Assembly: GCA_019448385.1 (NCBI GenBank)
Contig: JAGTXO010000044.1
Coordinates: 186,001 to 250,000 of the forward strand
Source of the DNA: Diacronema lutheri
Lineage: Eukaryota; Haptophyta; Pavlovophyceae; Pavlovales; Pavlovaceae
Direction: 5' to 3'
DNA: 64,000 bases
Each line of letters opens with the position of its first letter. Within the stretch, counting starts at the first letter, position 1. The position numbers were made by a program, and so were the translations under genes. The notes below the pieces were generated by a model. That model saw only the letters and a list, made by a program, of their open reading frames with translations, was not told where the DNA came from and ran no database searches. Positions 20,569-29,388 of the stretch are shown piece by piece.

Positions 20569-23500
20569 TCAAAATGCGTAGTACAGTTCGGAAGGCAGCA
20601 TGTTCCCAAGCCCACCCGCTCTCAGCGTCGAGTGCCCTGCGCTTCCATGACCTCCAAGCCGCACAACCGGGCCGGGCGGCGACGCGACGGGTCCGCGAGC
20701 GCCCAGCGGCGACGGTGGCGGGGCAGAGGCGCGGTGGCAGCTCGTCTCGTGCGGCCACGCGCGCCCCAGCGAGTCCGCGCCCCCGGTCGACGTGCCGTGC
20801 GCATCACGCGCGCTGTCGCGTTGGCGCTCGATGCCGGCGCGCGCGCGCGGCGTGGCAGCGCGCGGGGGCATATGCCGCTCGAGCTGTTCGGTCGAGACGA
20901 GCGGCCCCGAGCGCGCGTCGTCATCGTCGTCGAGCGCGCGCGCTTGCGGCCGCTGCGCGCCGCCGCCGTCGGCGCCATGGGCCGCGGCGCCTGGGTGTAC
21001 GCGTGACACCGCGGCCGCGTCCGATGTGTGCTCGTCCGGTTCGGCACCGTCGAGCCATGCGCGCTCGACCTCGCGCACGCGCGCGAGCTCGCGCACGCAC
21101 GCGGCGAGCTCGCCGTCCGCGCGCGCGAGTTCGAGCGCGCACGCGCGCACGCGCACGGAGCCCTCGCCCGCCTGGGCTCGCGCCTCGCGTTCCCACGCGG
21201 CCGAGCGCTCGGCGGCGTCGGACGCGATGCGCGTCTGCTCGCTAAGCGCCTCACTCAGCTCACGGTTGCGCGTGCCTTCGCGCCGCGCGTCCTGTGCCGC
21301 GCCGCGTGTCGCCTCGTCGCGCGCGCGCTCGGCGTCGGCGGCGGCACGACGCGCGGCGGCCGCGTCGGCGTTCGCCACGAGTGCGTGCGCCTTGGTCGCC
21401 TCGAGCTCGCGGCCTGCGGCGTCGAGCGCGGCCTGCGCGGCGCGGTGGCGCTGCTCCCACGCCTCCTGCGCGCGCTGGTGCGTCACCATCAGGTCGGTCA
21501 TCTGCGCGCGGTGCAGCTCCTCGGCCTCACCCAGCCGCGCGCGCTCGCGAGCGAGCCTCGCCTCGGCGTCCGAGCCGATGTCGAGGCGAGCGGAGGAGCC
21601 AAGGTCCGCCCAGACGGAGGCCTGCTCGCCGACCGCGCCGTGCCTCCGCCGTGCCGCCGCCGCCTGCGCGCTCGTTGAGCCGCGCGCCGAGCCCGGCGGC
21701 GACAGCCCGGCTCCGAGTCCCGCGCCCGCCTCGGCCGCGGCGGCGACGGCGGCGGCCGCCGCCGGATCGAGCATGCTCGCGAGGTGCGTGCGCGCGCCGG
21801 GCCGCGCGCGCGCGCTGCCACCGCTCGCCACCGCCTCGGCCGCGGCGGTGCGCGCGGCAAGCAGCCCGGCGTTCATCTGGTGCAGCACGCCGAGCTCGCG
21901 CCGCAGCCCGCTGGCCTCGCGCTCGTGGCGCGCCTGCGCGGCGACAAGCGCGGCGTGCGCCTCGGCCTGGCCATCTCGCGCGGCGCGGTGCTTGTCCGCG
22001 AGCGCCGCGACCGTGCCGACCGCGCCCTCCGCCGCGCCGAGCTCCGTCGCGAGCGCGCGCGCAACCACCGACGCCTCCGCGCGCGCGTGCGCCGCGTCGC
22101 GCGCGAGCCTCAGCTCGGCGCGCCGCGCCTTGTCGAGGTCGGCGCGCAATGCGCTGGCGCGCTCGTCGCCGTCGGTCGCGCGCGCCTCGGCGGCAGCGAG
22201 GCGCGCCGCCGCCTTGTCGCGCGCACTCGCCGCGTCGCGCGCCGCCGCCTTGGCCGCGCCCGCCGCGCCGCGTTTCGCCTCGCCGAGCGCGTGCGCGTGC
22301 GCCGCCGCGTCCTCGGCCGCTGCGTCCGCGCGCCGGCGCGCCGCCTCGAGCTCGCGGCCGAGCGCGTCGAGTGCACGCGCGTGCGCGCGCGCGCGCTCAG
22401 TGGCGCGCGCCTTGGCCGTCTCCTCGGTGCGGCCCAGCCGGAGCTGCACCTCGGCCGCATCCGCGCGTGCCGCCGATGCGGCCGCACGCTCCTCGTCGAG
22501 CTCGGCACGCGCGGACGCCATCTCGCGCGCGAACACGCCCTGCGCGGCGGCAAGCGCGGATGCGGCCGCGCGCTTCTCACTCGCCGCGGCGCTGAGCGCG
22601 GAGTGCACGTTACCATGTGCCGATGATGCCCATCGCGCCGCCAGTTCGTGCTCTGCGCGCGCAGGCGCGCCAGGCTCGTCGCCGTTCCGCGCGGGCGCGA
22701 ACGCTCCGGCGCGCAGCTGCGCGCGGAGCGCGGTGGCCTCAGCCTCGGCCTCAGCGAGCGCACCGCGCAGCTCCTCCACGTGCGCCGCATGCCGCGCGCC
22801 AAGCGCGACGAGGCGTTGCGCATGGGCACCGTCGGTCGTGTCGGCGGCCGCGCGCACGACCACCTCTGCGTCGGCCGCGAGGCGTGCGAGCGCGTCGCGC
22901 GCGGCGTCGGCGCGCTCCGACTCGGCCGCCGCGCTCGCGAGTGCGTCCGCCGCGCGCTCTCCCAGCAGCGCGCGCTGCGCGAGCGCCGCGCCGACGAGCG
23001 CGTCGACGGCCGCCGCCTCGTCGTCCGCATCAGCGAGCGCGCCGACGAGCGCGTGCGTGGCAGCGGCGCCGACGAGCGCGTCTTCGTGCAGCGCGGCAGC
23101 GGTGGCGCCCAGGCGCGCGGCGGCGAGCTGCGCGTCCTCGAGCGCCGCGGCCATGCGTGCGTCCGCGTCGCCCGCCGCGCGTGCGGCCGCCTCGCCGAGG
23201 TTGCGGCTGAGCGCGTCGAGCGAGCTCACGCACGCGTCGAGCAGGTGCGCGGCGCGCGCGGGCGGCGCCCACGCGCGGCGTGCGCGGGCCGCACGCGCCG
23301 GCGCGGGCGCGCCGGCGCGGGAGGCGGAGGCGCGCGCGAGCGGCGAGCCGTTCGCACCCGTGACAGACGGTCGCACCATGCGCACCGACGTGGGCGCGGC
23401 CGCTGCTGCGTCCGCCGGCTGCGCGCGTGCGCGCGTGCCGCACGCGGCGGCCGGGACGCCAGCGGCGGCGGCGCGCGCACCTGCCGCGTTGAACCACGCG

Positions 23501-25038
23501 TCGCCCTCAAGCTCGCCGAGCGGGCGGCTGGCGCGGCCGCCGCCGCCGTCGCGCTCCATCGCGCCGTGCGCGAACGCGAGGTCGAGGTGCGAATCCACCG
23601 GGCGCCACGAGCAGGCGGGGCTGAGCTGCACACGCGACGGCGCGCGCACGTCAACCGCCAGCTGCTGCTCCTCGCGCACGGCCGCGCCAGCGGCGGGCGC
23701 CGCCGGCCGCCTAGTAGGCGGAACGCGCGGCGAATCGGTTGGGCGGAGCGCGGCCGCGCCCGCATTGGGCGCGAGGTCGACGGCGGCGGGTGCGATGGCA
23801 CGATCCGCGAGCGCGTCGAGCTGCGCGGGCGCTGGCGCGACGCCCTGCGCGCGCGCCGCGCCGCCTACGCCGTCGTCGCCGCCTGCCGCGCGCACGAGCG
23901 ACGAGGCCATTCGGAGAGCATAAAAGGTCTCGTCGACGCGCGCGAGCGCCGGGTGCACGCACGCGATCGTCAGCAGGTGGGAGCGCACGCCGAGCGCGGC
24001 ACCGAGCACGTGGCTCAGCCGGTGGTCGCGCGCGCGCGAGTGCGCGTGCGTCGCCGGCGGTAGGCGGAGCGCACGCCCGTCGTGCAGCGCGCGCGCGCGC
24101 TCGGCACGCGCCGAGAGCGCGGACACGAGCGCCGCGTGCGCGTGGCCGACGAGGGCGGCTTTGGCTTCGCGCTCGTCGGCGGGTGTGCGCAATTCGACAA
24201 AGTGGAGCGAATGCACTACGCCGCCGCCGCCGCCACCACCCGCGGCGCGGCGGTCGGGCGCGGCCGCGCCGCGCGCAACGTGGAGCGAGCAGACGAGCGC
24301 GGGCGGGAACGAGCCGCCGTCGCGCAGCGCGGTCGCGCCGGCCGTGCCCGCGCGCGGCGCGGCGTGGTGTGCTCCGAGCGCGCGCAGCGCCTCCTCCGCT
24401 TGCTCCCACGAGCGCAGCGGCAGCCTGGTCTGCCCGCGCACCGACGGCGTGCCGTCGGCTGCCGCGGTGAGCGCGAGCGCGCCGCGCAGCGACGGCACGG
24501 GCTGGAGCTCGTCGGAGAGGCTGGTTGCGCCAACGGCTATGACGCTCAGCAGCACGGCGAACGTGCCCTCGCCCTCGGCGCCCGCGCCTCGCGACAGCGC
24601 GCCCAGGCGCGCGTCCGCCGCCGCGCGGAGCAGCTCGCGCGCGGCGCAGAGCAGCGCGCCGCGAAAGTCGGGCTGTGGCGAGCCGACGATCGCGTGCGTC
24701 TTGCCCGCCTGGCGGCCACCGACGACGAGGCATGCAGCGCTCTCGCCGCGTAGCACGGCGTGCACGAGCGGCTGCACCTCGGCCAGGTAGAGCTGCGTCG
24801 GCGCGATCGCCGTGTAGACCGCGTGGAACGCATGCCGCGACGCGCGCACGTCGAGGTGCGCAGTGTCGATGCGGTGGTCGAGCAGGAGCTCGGGCTCTCG
24901 CGAAGCAATGATCACGCCGTCGCGCGTCGAGCAGCGTACCGCCGGTGGCACTCGCTCCGCCGTAAGCCCGTGCCGCACGATGACCACCGCGCGCATTGCA
25001 CCCTTCAGCGCGCCATCGGCCGTTTCATACAAATTCAA
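20569..25038 (-). CDS. Divergent kinesin-like motor with long coiled coil
   Basis: The 1489-aa protein has a kinesin-like head in residues 1-400 and a long Ala/Arg/Glu-rich coiled coil to about residue 1350. The P-loop GGRQAGKTHAIVG (residues 107-119) fits G-x4-GKT, and FHAVYTAIAPTQLYLAEVQP precedes it as in kinesins. The LSHVLGAALGVRSHLLTIAC segment matches the kinesin region after switch II, and FYALRMASSLVRAAG matches the helix before the neck. Switch I (NxxSSRSH) is not evident and switch II (DLAGSE) reads FVELRTPADE. The motor may therefore bind nucleotide poorly or serve as a structural head. The C-terminal tail SELYYAF is conserved-looking but unknown. No intron was needed to read the head. 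Confidence 0.75.
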   Translation of the reverse strand: MNLYETADGALKGAMRAVVIVRHGLTAERVPPAVRCSTRDGVIIASREPELLLDHRIDTAHLDVRASRHAFHAVYTAIAPTQLYLAEVQPLVHAVLRGESAACLVVGGRQAGKTHAIVGSPQPDFRGALLCAARELLRAAADARLGALSRGAGAEGEGTFAVLLSVIAVGATSLSDELQPVPSLRGALALTAAADGTPSVRGQTRLPLRSWEQAEEALRALGAHHAAPRAGTAGATALRDGGSFPPALVCSLHVARGAAAPDRRAAGGGGGGGVVHSLHFVELRTPADEREAKAALVGHAHAALVSALSARAERARALHDGRALRLPPATHAHSRARDHRLSHVLGAALGVRSHLLTIACVHPALARVDETFYALRMASSLVRAAGGDDGVGGAARAQGVAPAPAQLDALADRAIAPAAVDLAPNAGAAALRPTDSPRVPPTRRPAAPAAGAAVREEQQLAVDVRAPSRVQLSPACSWRPVDSHLDLAFAHGAMERDGGGGRASRPLGELEGDAWFNAAGARAAAAGVPAAACGTRARAQPADAAAAAPTSVRMVRPSVTGANGSPLARASASRAGAPAPARAARARRAWAPPARAAHLLDACVSSLDALSRNLGEAAARAAGDADARMAAALEDAQLAAARLGATAAALHEDALVGAAATHALVGALADADDEAAAVDALVGAALAQRALLGERAADALASAAAESERADAARDALARLAADAEVVVRAAADTTDGAHAQRLVALGARHAAHVEELRGALAEAEAEATALRAQLRAGAFAPARNGDEPGAPARAEHELAARWASSAHGNVHSALSAAASEKRAAASALAAAQGVFAREMASARAELDEERAAASAARADAAEVQLRLGRTEETAKARATERARAHARALDALGRELEAARRRADAAAEDAAAHAHALGEAKRGAAGAAKAAARDAASARDKAAARLAAAEARATDGDERASALRADLDKARRAELRLARDAAHARAEASVVARALATELGAAEGAVGTVAALADKHRAARDGQAEAHAALVAAQARHEREASGLRRELGVLHQMNAGLLAARTAAAEAVASGGSARARPGARTHLASMLDPAAAAAVAAAAEAGAGLGAGLSPPGSARGSTSAQAAAARRRHGAVGEQASVWADLGSSARLDIGSDAEARLARERARLGEAEELHRAQMTDLMVTHQRAQEAWEQRHRAAQAALDAAGRELEATKAHALVANADAAAARRAAADAERARDEATRGAAQDARREGTRNRELSEALSEQTRIASDAAERSAAWEREARAQAGEGSVRVRACALELARADGELAACVRELARVREVERAWLDGAEPDEHTSDAAAVSRVHPGAAAHGADGGGAQRPQARALDDDDDARSGPLVSTEQLERHMPPRAATPRARAGIERQRDSARDAHGTSTGGADSLGRAWPHETSCHRASAPPPSPLGARGPVASPPGPVVRLGGHGSAGHSTLRAGGLGNMLPSELYYAF

Positions 25039-25361
25039 AACAAACGGCTAATAAGTTCTCGCCTTTCAAAAGTTTTTTGGCAACAGTTCGAAACCAAGTT
25101 TCATCAAGTTCGCATGCCGGTTGAAACGGGCTGCGCCGGAAAGGTGGCCAGGAGAATCCTCGAAAAGTGCGCGCCCCACTCCGCGCCTCGTGGTGTCGCG
25201 CTCGCGCGCGCGCGCCAGCCGCGCAGCCGCGCGCGCGCCTCTCGCGCGTCTGATCTCGCCGGTCCGCGCGCCGCCCGCGGAACGCTCCGCTCGGCGCTCT
25301 CCGCGCGTCGGGCGCGGTGCTTGTGCGTCGGTGCGTTCACGTTTTGCGTCGGCGCGGGCAG
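25039..25361. promoter_or_regulatory. Divergent promoter region, partly AT-rich
   Basis: These 323 bp lie between the kinesin-like start and the unknown 309-aa protein. The half next to the kinesin is AT-rich (AAAAGTTTTTTGGCAAC around 25068); the half next to the plus-strand gene is GC-rich and repetitive in CGCG. No TATA box is clear, and no small gene was seen. Confidence 0.4.
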
Positions 25362-26443
25362 ATGGCGATGCCGTGCGGTTGCCAGGTGCCCCAGCTGCCG
25401 ACGGCGGAGTCGCTCAACGAGTCAATCGTGGCGGCCAAGGAGCGCGCGTACGACGCGCTCGACAAGGTCAAGGACTCGTTCACCGAGCTCGAGGCCAAGC
25501 TGTCGGAGGGCATCTCGATGGACTCGGTGAAGACGGGCATCAGGAGCCTGTCGGACAAGCTGCAGAAGATGGCGGACGACCCCTCGTCCGTGCTCGGCGC
25601 TGCAGGCTGCATCGCCTCGTGCATTTTCCCGATCCAAGAGCTTGGCGGCATCCTCAAGGATGCGGCCAAGGACGTCGGTAAGATCGCGACGATCGTGCTC
25701 GACGGCGCGCTCGACCGCATCATGCTGCTCGTCAACGAGATGATCTCGGGGCTGCAGGGCATCGGTGCTGCGCTCATGACGACGATGGGTGCGCTCTCCG
25801 AGGTCGGCACGCTCCTCGGGTCGCTCTCGGGCGCCTTCTCGGGCGATGCGGCCGCGAAGTTGCAGGTCGCCGACGAGATCGAGATCTTCATCGACAAGGC
25901 CGACTTCAAGCTGACGAGCAAGAAGATTGACCAGATCTTCGGCTCGCTCGGCAAGCTTGCCAAATCGGCGGACATCGAGGCGGTTGTCGTCAGCGTCACC
26001 GACCTTGCCAAGTTCCTCGCCGAGATCCCGCCGCGCATCAAGAAGGCTGTCACGCCCAACGCGTGCGCCTCCATGTGCATTTCGCTGCCCGCCGCGCTCG
26101 CCGACCTCCTCGACAAGATGGAGGCGTTCGGCAAGATGTTCAACGCGGACGCCGTCACGAAGGCGCTCAAGTTTGCGCAGAAGAATGCCGGTGTGCGCGA
26201 CGCGCGCAGCGTGCGCCAAACGATGCAGCGTGTGCTACCCCTCCCCCCCCGTCACCACCGGCTCTGCTGCGCGCCGCGCGAAGCAGTCGCTGACCGTCAT
26301 TCGATGGCCGCCGCCCACGCTCGCGCTCCATGCTGTTCACAGGCGTCAGCTCGTCGACGCTCACCGCGCCGCTCGACGGGATGGATAAGACGCTCCGCGG
26401 CGCGGCGTCGGCGCTCAAGCTGATGGCGAAGACCAATCAGTAG
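25362..26443 (+). CDS. Unrecognised 309-aa helical, Cys-containing protein
   Basis: Two exons (25362-26190 and 26343-26443; intron GTGTGC...TTCACAG, 152 bp) join in frame as KNAG-VSSSTL and end at TAG 26443. The protein is almost wholly helical with alternating Lys/Glu and hydrophobic residues, and resembles nothing I can name. Visible features: a Cys-rich start (MPCGCQVPQ), a hydrophobic Cys patch (AAGCIASCIFPIQELGG, residues about 80-96), Met/Gly-rich amphipathic segments (residues about 120-165) and a second Cys patch (CASMCISLPAAL). The codon use is strongly biased to one choice per residue and is cleaner than in neighbours, which suggests high expression. It could associate with membranes peripherally. 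It is immediately followed by the transposon nest. Confidence 0.75.
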
Positions 26444-26478
26444 GCGAGCACGAGACTAACGGCGCTTACTCTTAGTTA

Positions 26479-26556
26479 TACTAACGGCGCTTACGTCAGG
26501 ACAGCGGGGTCAGCACCAGCTGCGGGGGAATCGAGTAGCCACCAATGTCGTCGATT
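26479..26556 (+). repeat. Left terminal inverted repeat (78 bp, perfect)
   Basis: The arm starts TACTAACGGCGCTTACGTCA and ends at GTCGTCGATT, and is the exact reverse complement of 29268-29345. The motif ACTAACGGCGCTTAC is also present once more just outside (26456-26469), and TTAGTTATACTAACGGC occurs at 26472 and again at 26556. The end is therefore locally duplicated. Confidence 0.9.
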
Positions 26557-26580
26557 AGTTATACTAACGGCGGGGGGAAT

Positions 26581-26614
26581 GGGGGGGGGGGGGGGGGGGG
26601 GAGGGGGGGGGGGG
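26581..26614. repeat. Poly-G tract
   Basis: This is a near-pure run of G of about 34 bp with one A, followed by GGGTTGGGTTAGGGGG. It can form G-quadruplexes and is a likely site of sequencing or assembly length error. Confidence 0.9.
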
Positions 26615-26734
26615 TGGGTTGGGTTAGGGGGGATGGACGCCGTCATCGTCGTCGTCGCCGCCGCCGTCGTCGCAGTCGTCGCCCTGCGTGCACATGATTG
26701 TCGAGCTGTGACGTTACATACTTTTGGCAGCTGT

Positions 26735-26748
26735 TATGTAAAAAATCG
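26735..26748 (+). repeat. 14-bp direct repeat, left copy (candidate target-site duplication)
   Basis: TATGTAAAAAATCG is identical to 29259-29272. The left copy abuts the first recognisable base of the reverse transcriptase fragment; the right copy lies just after its 3' end. This is what target-primed insertion leaves. Confidence 0.6.
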
Positions 26749-29067
26749 CCTTACGCCTTAAACTCCGTCTCTCGCGCAGCCGTCCTTCGCCAGCTGTCCG
26801 ACGGCAGCGTCCCCGGCGAGATCCGCGCGCTCGCTCGCCTTGCGCACGCGACTCTCGGCCCGCAGGCGCCCGTCTTTGCCGGCGGCGGTAGCGGCGGCGC
26901 GCCCCTCACGCAGCTTCCCTTCCGAAGCTCGGAAGGCGTGCAGCAGGGCTCGGTGGAGGGCAGCTACTTCTTCGCGGTCGCCATCCAGCCCGCGCTCGTG
27001 GCCCTCGACGCCGAGCTCGCCGCGGTCGGTGGGGCCGCCCGCGCAGGTCATGACGACGTCTACGCCGTCGGCCCGCCCGCTCTCGTAGCCGCTGCGCTCT
27101 CGCGCTTCGAGGCTGCGCTCGCCGGCCTCGGCCTTCACGCCAATCTGGCCAAGTCGGCGTGCTGGATCGATCCGCGCAGCGCTGATGCGCTCGAGGGCTG
27201 CCGGGGGGCCGTTCCCCTCGGCTCGGTGGCGGACCCGGCCACTGGCGCTCTTCACTACGGCCTCAACATCTACGGCGTGCCGGTGGGCTCACCTGGCTAC
27301 GTGGGCAGGACACTCGCGACCAAGACCGACGAGATCGCTGGCATCTCGAACAAGCTGATCACAACGCTCGGCTCGTCGGCCAAACAGTCGCTGTGGGTCC
27401 TCACCCGCCGCTCCACCATCTTCCGCTTCTCCTACTTGATCTCCCACTCGTACCTGTCGGACTCCCTGCAGGCCGCGGCTGCCTTCGACGACATCCTCGC
27501 CCGGCAGGCTACCGTCGCTCTCGGCGTCTCCGTCTCGACGGATGCCATCGCGAGCCGCCGGCTGCCGCTCCCGATTGCGATGCATGGCACCGGCCTGCGC
27601 AAGCAGGTCGACCTCGCTCCCGCCCTGATCTGGAGCGCCGCCAGCCTCGCCCTGCCGCACCTGCTCGACACGCGCGCCGCGGACGGCTCGGTCCTGGAGG
27701 CGGGCGTCCTCGACCGGCCTGCCATCGCGGCGCGCGTCGGGCACGACGCCTTCGCCGACATGGACGCGCACGGGTGGCGCTCGTTCCTCGCCTCGGGCTC
27801 GCGCCTGGGGCGCGATCTCGCCTCCGCCTGGCACGCCATGCAGGCCGAGCTCGGCGGCGGCCAGGGCGACACGGAAGTGCGCGTCCTCCGCCTGCCGCCC
27901 GGCTCCGTCGCGCCCGCCGCTCCCGCCGCCGGACGCCGGCCTAGCCTCTTGGCCGACATCACTGGCGACCGCGAGCGCTGCCGCTTCGACATGCTCAACG
28001 CTGAGCACGCCGCCATGCCGCCGGGCTCGCGCCCACGCGGCCTCTGGTTTGGCCTCGGCAAAGAGAGCGGCCTCTTCCTCGAGGCACTGCCGCGAGCTTA
28101 TGCCGCTTTCTCGCCGGCGGAGTGGGCCGAGGCGGTTGCGCGCTACTTGGGTCTGCCGAGCCCCGTGTGCGCGCAGCTCGCGGCGGCGGGCGCGCGCCTC
28201 GCGCGCAGCGGCAGCCAGCGCCCGATCCCGGTCGATGCGTTCGGCGACGCGCTCGCGGCGGCACCGGGCGTCGCCCACGACCACGTCGCGAAGCTTCGCC
28301 ACGACCCCGCTCTCAACCTGCTCGCCTCGCTGGCTCGCGGATACGCCGGGACCTACGCGCGGCGCGAGGACGCGGACATCTTTGGCTCCGTGCTCGCCGG
28401 CGTGCCGCCGGCCGGGCGCGCGGCCCTGCGGCGTCGGCGCGTGCCCACCGTCGATCTCGTCGTCGTGCTCAACGGTGCGGGCTCGGCCCCTCAGCTCGTG
28501 CAGACACTGTGCGAGCTCAAGTCGATCTCGTACTGCCCCACGCGCTACGGCCAGTCGGACACGCGCCGCTGCCAGGCCGCTGAGCGGCGGGCGGCGGCCG
28601 TCGGCGGCGAGCGGCGGCGTGCGTGCGCTCAACTCGACGAGGAGCTCTTCGGCATGCAGCCGGGCCAGGTGGGCCCGATGCAGGCGCGCCTCAACTCGTT
28701 CCCGCCGATCCGCGCGCTGGTCATCGGCTCGTTCGGCGAGTGGTCGGCCGGCCTCGCCGACCTGCTCGCCACCTTCTCGCACATGGGCGCGGACGCGTGG
28801 ATGGCGCGCATGGGCGCGCCCTCGCGCGACGTCGCCCGCGCGGCCCTCGAGCGCCACATGCGCCTCCAGCTCGCCGCGTGCGTCGTGCGTGGGCACGCGC
28901 AGCTCCTGCTCGCGCGCGCGCAGATGGCGCGCGGACAGGCGCCGCCGCACCGCCACGCGGCTCACGGCGTCCAGGCGGATGTGGACGCCTGCGGCGGTGT
29001 GGACGGCCTCTGCTTCCGGCGCGGCGACGGCGGCGGCGGCCGGCGGGGGCCGGCGAGGGGTGGCTAG
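26749..29067 (+). pseudogene. Reverse transcriptase fragment with C-terminal PD-(D/E)xK-like nuclease
   Basis: The open frame is about 770 codons long and lacks its N-terminus. Palm motifs: SSEGVQQGSVEGSYFFAVAI corresponds to GVxQGDPLGPLLF (motif B); GHDDVYAVGP corresponds to the YADD box with Tyr-Ala replaced; LGLHANLAKSACWI corresponds to GL.LN..KS. A long thumb/connector follows (KSLWVLTRR to about residue 500). Near the C-terminus, TVDLVVVLNG and LCELKSISYC give the spaced Asp and ExK of a PD-(D/E)xK endonuclease, in the place where RLE-type LINEs carry theirs. The frame is otherwise open, so the copy is probably young. It is not expected to move on its own because the 5' half is missing. 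Confidence 0.75.
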
Positions 29068-29258
29068 GCGTGTGTGGGTGTCCGCCCATGACGCGTCCTG
29101 CCACGTCCTTGCCGTCCCGGCCGTTCCCGCTGCCGGCGTGCACAGGGTCGACGCCCTGATTTCGGCCTGATGTTGCGTGCGCCCTTTCGCTCGCTCCGTT
29201 TGTCCAGCCTCGGCCCCGTGCGCGCCCCTCCTGCTGACCCGCCTGTAAGCGTCGTTAG
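26749..29258 (+). mobile_element. 5'-truncated non-LTR (LINE-like) retrotransposon
   Basis: The insertion is about 2.5 kb. Its 5' end falls inside the reverse transcriptase at the motif A region (ALNSVSRAAVLRQL), as expected for incomplete reverse transcription. The 3' UTR after the stop at 29067 is about 190 bp and is shared with a second, inverted copy at 34722-34913, which confirms that this is a family. A 14-bp direct repeat flanks it. No poly-A tail is present. The last bases (GTAAGCGTCGTTAG) resemble the end motif of the surrounding TIR element, so the exact 3' boundary is uncertain. Confidence 0.7.
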
Positions 29259-29272
29259 TATGTAAAAAATCG
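29259..29272 (+). repeat. 14-bp direct repeat, right copy
   Basis: TATGTAAAAAATCG, partner of 26735-26748. It overlaps the inner end of the right TIR by five bases. Confidence 0.6.
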
Positions 29273-29345
29273 ACGACATTGGTGGCTACTCGATTCCCCC
29301 GCAGCTGGTGCTGACCCCGCTGTCCTGACGTAAGCGCCGTTAGTA
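29268..29345 (-). repeat. Right terminal inverted repeat (78 bp, perfect)
   Basis: This is the exact reverse complement of 26479-26556. A degenerate second copy of its tip (GTAAGCGTCGTTAG) lies at 29246-29259, 85 bp inside, mirroring the partial extra copy at the left inner end (26565-26572). Confidence 0.9.
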
Positions 29346-29388
29346 AAAGCTCGAATCATGGTTGCGAAGAGCGCTCACCGTTCGTAGG

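Larger units (their letters stand above)
26479..29345. mobile_element. Transposon nest: TIR-bounded element containing a non-LTR insertion
   Basis: The outer boundaries are perfect 78-bp inverted repeats (26479-26556 and 29268-29345) beginning TACTAACGGCGCTTACG. The interior holds a poly-G tract, a GTC/GCC-rich strip and a reverse transcriptase fragment. I read it as a small DNA transposon (about 350 bp without its guest) split by a 5'-truncated LINE. The perfect identity of the two arms suggests a recent insertion or recent amplification. The alternative is a single TIR-bounded element that carries the reverse transcriptase as its own gene. It lies 35 bp after the stop of one gene and 44 bp before the first codon I can assign to the LRR-TIR gene. 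Confidence 0.75.

Noticed and set aside
26476-26490. TACTAAC, identical to the yeast intron branch-point motif
   Set aside because: It is the tip of the transposon's inverted repeat and recurs at each end; no intron is needed here.
29358-29388. ATG at 29358 as the start of the LRR-TIR gene
   Set aside because: That frame meets a stop after nine codons; the LRR frame first has an ATG at 29389, and the true start may lie further upstream.
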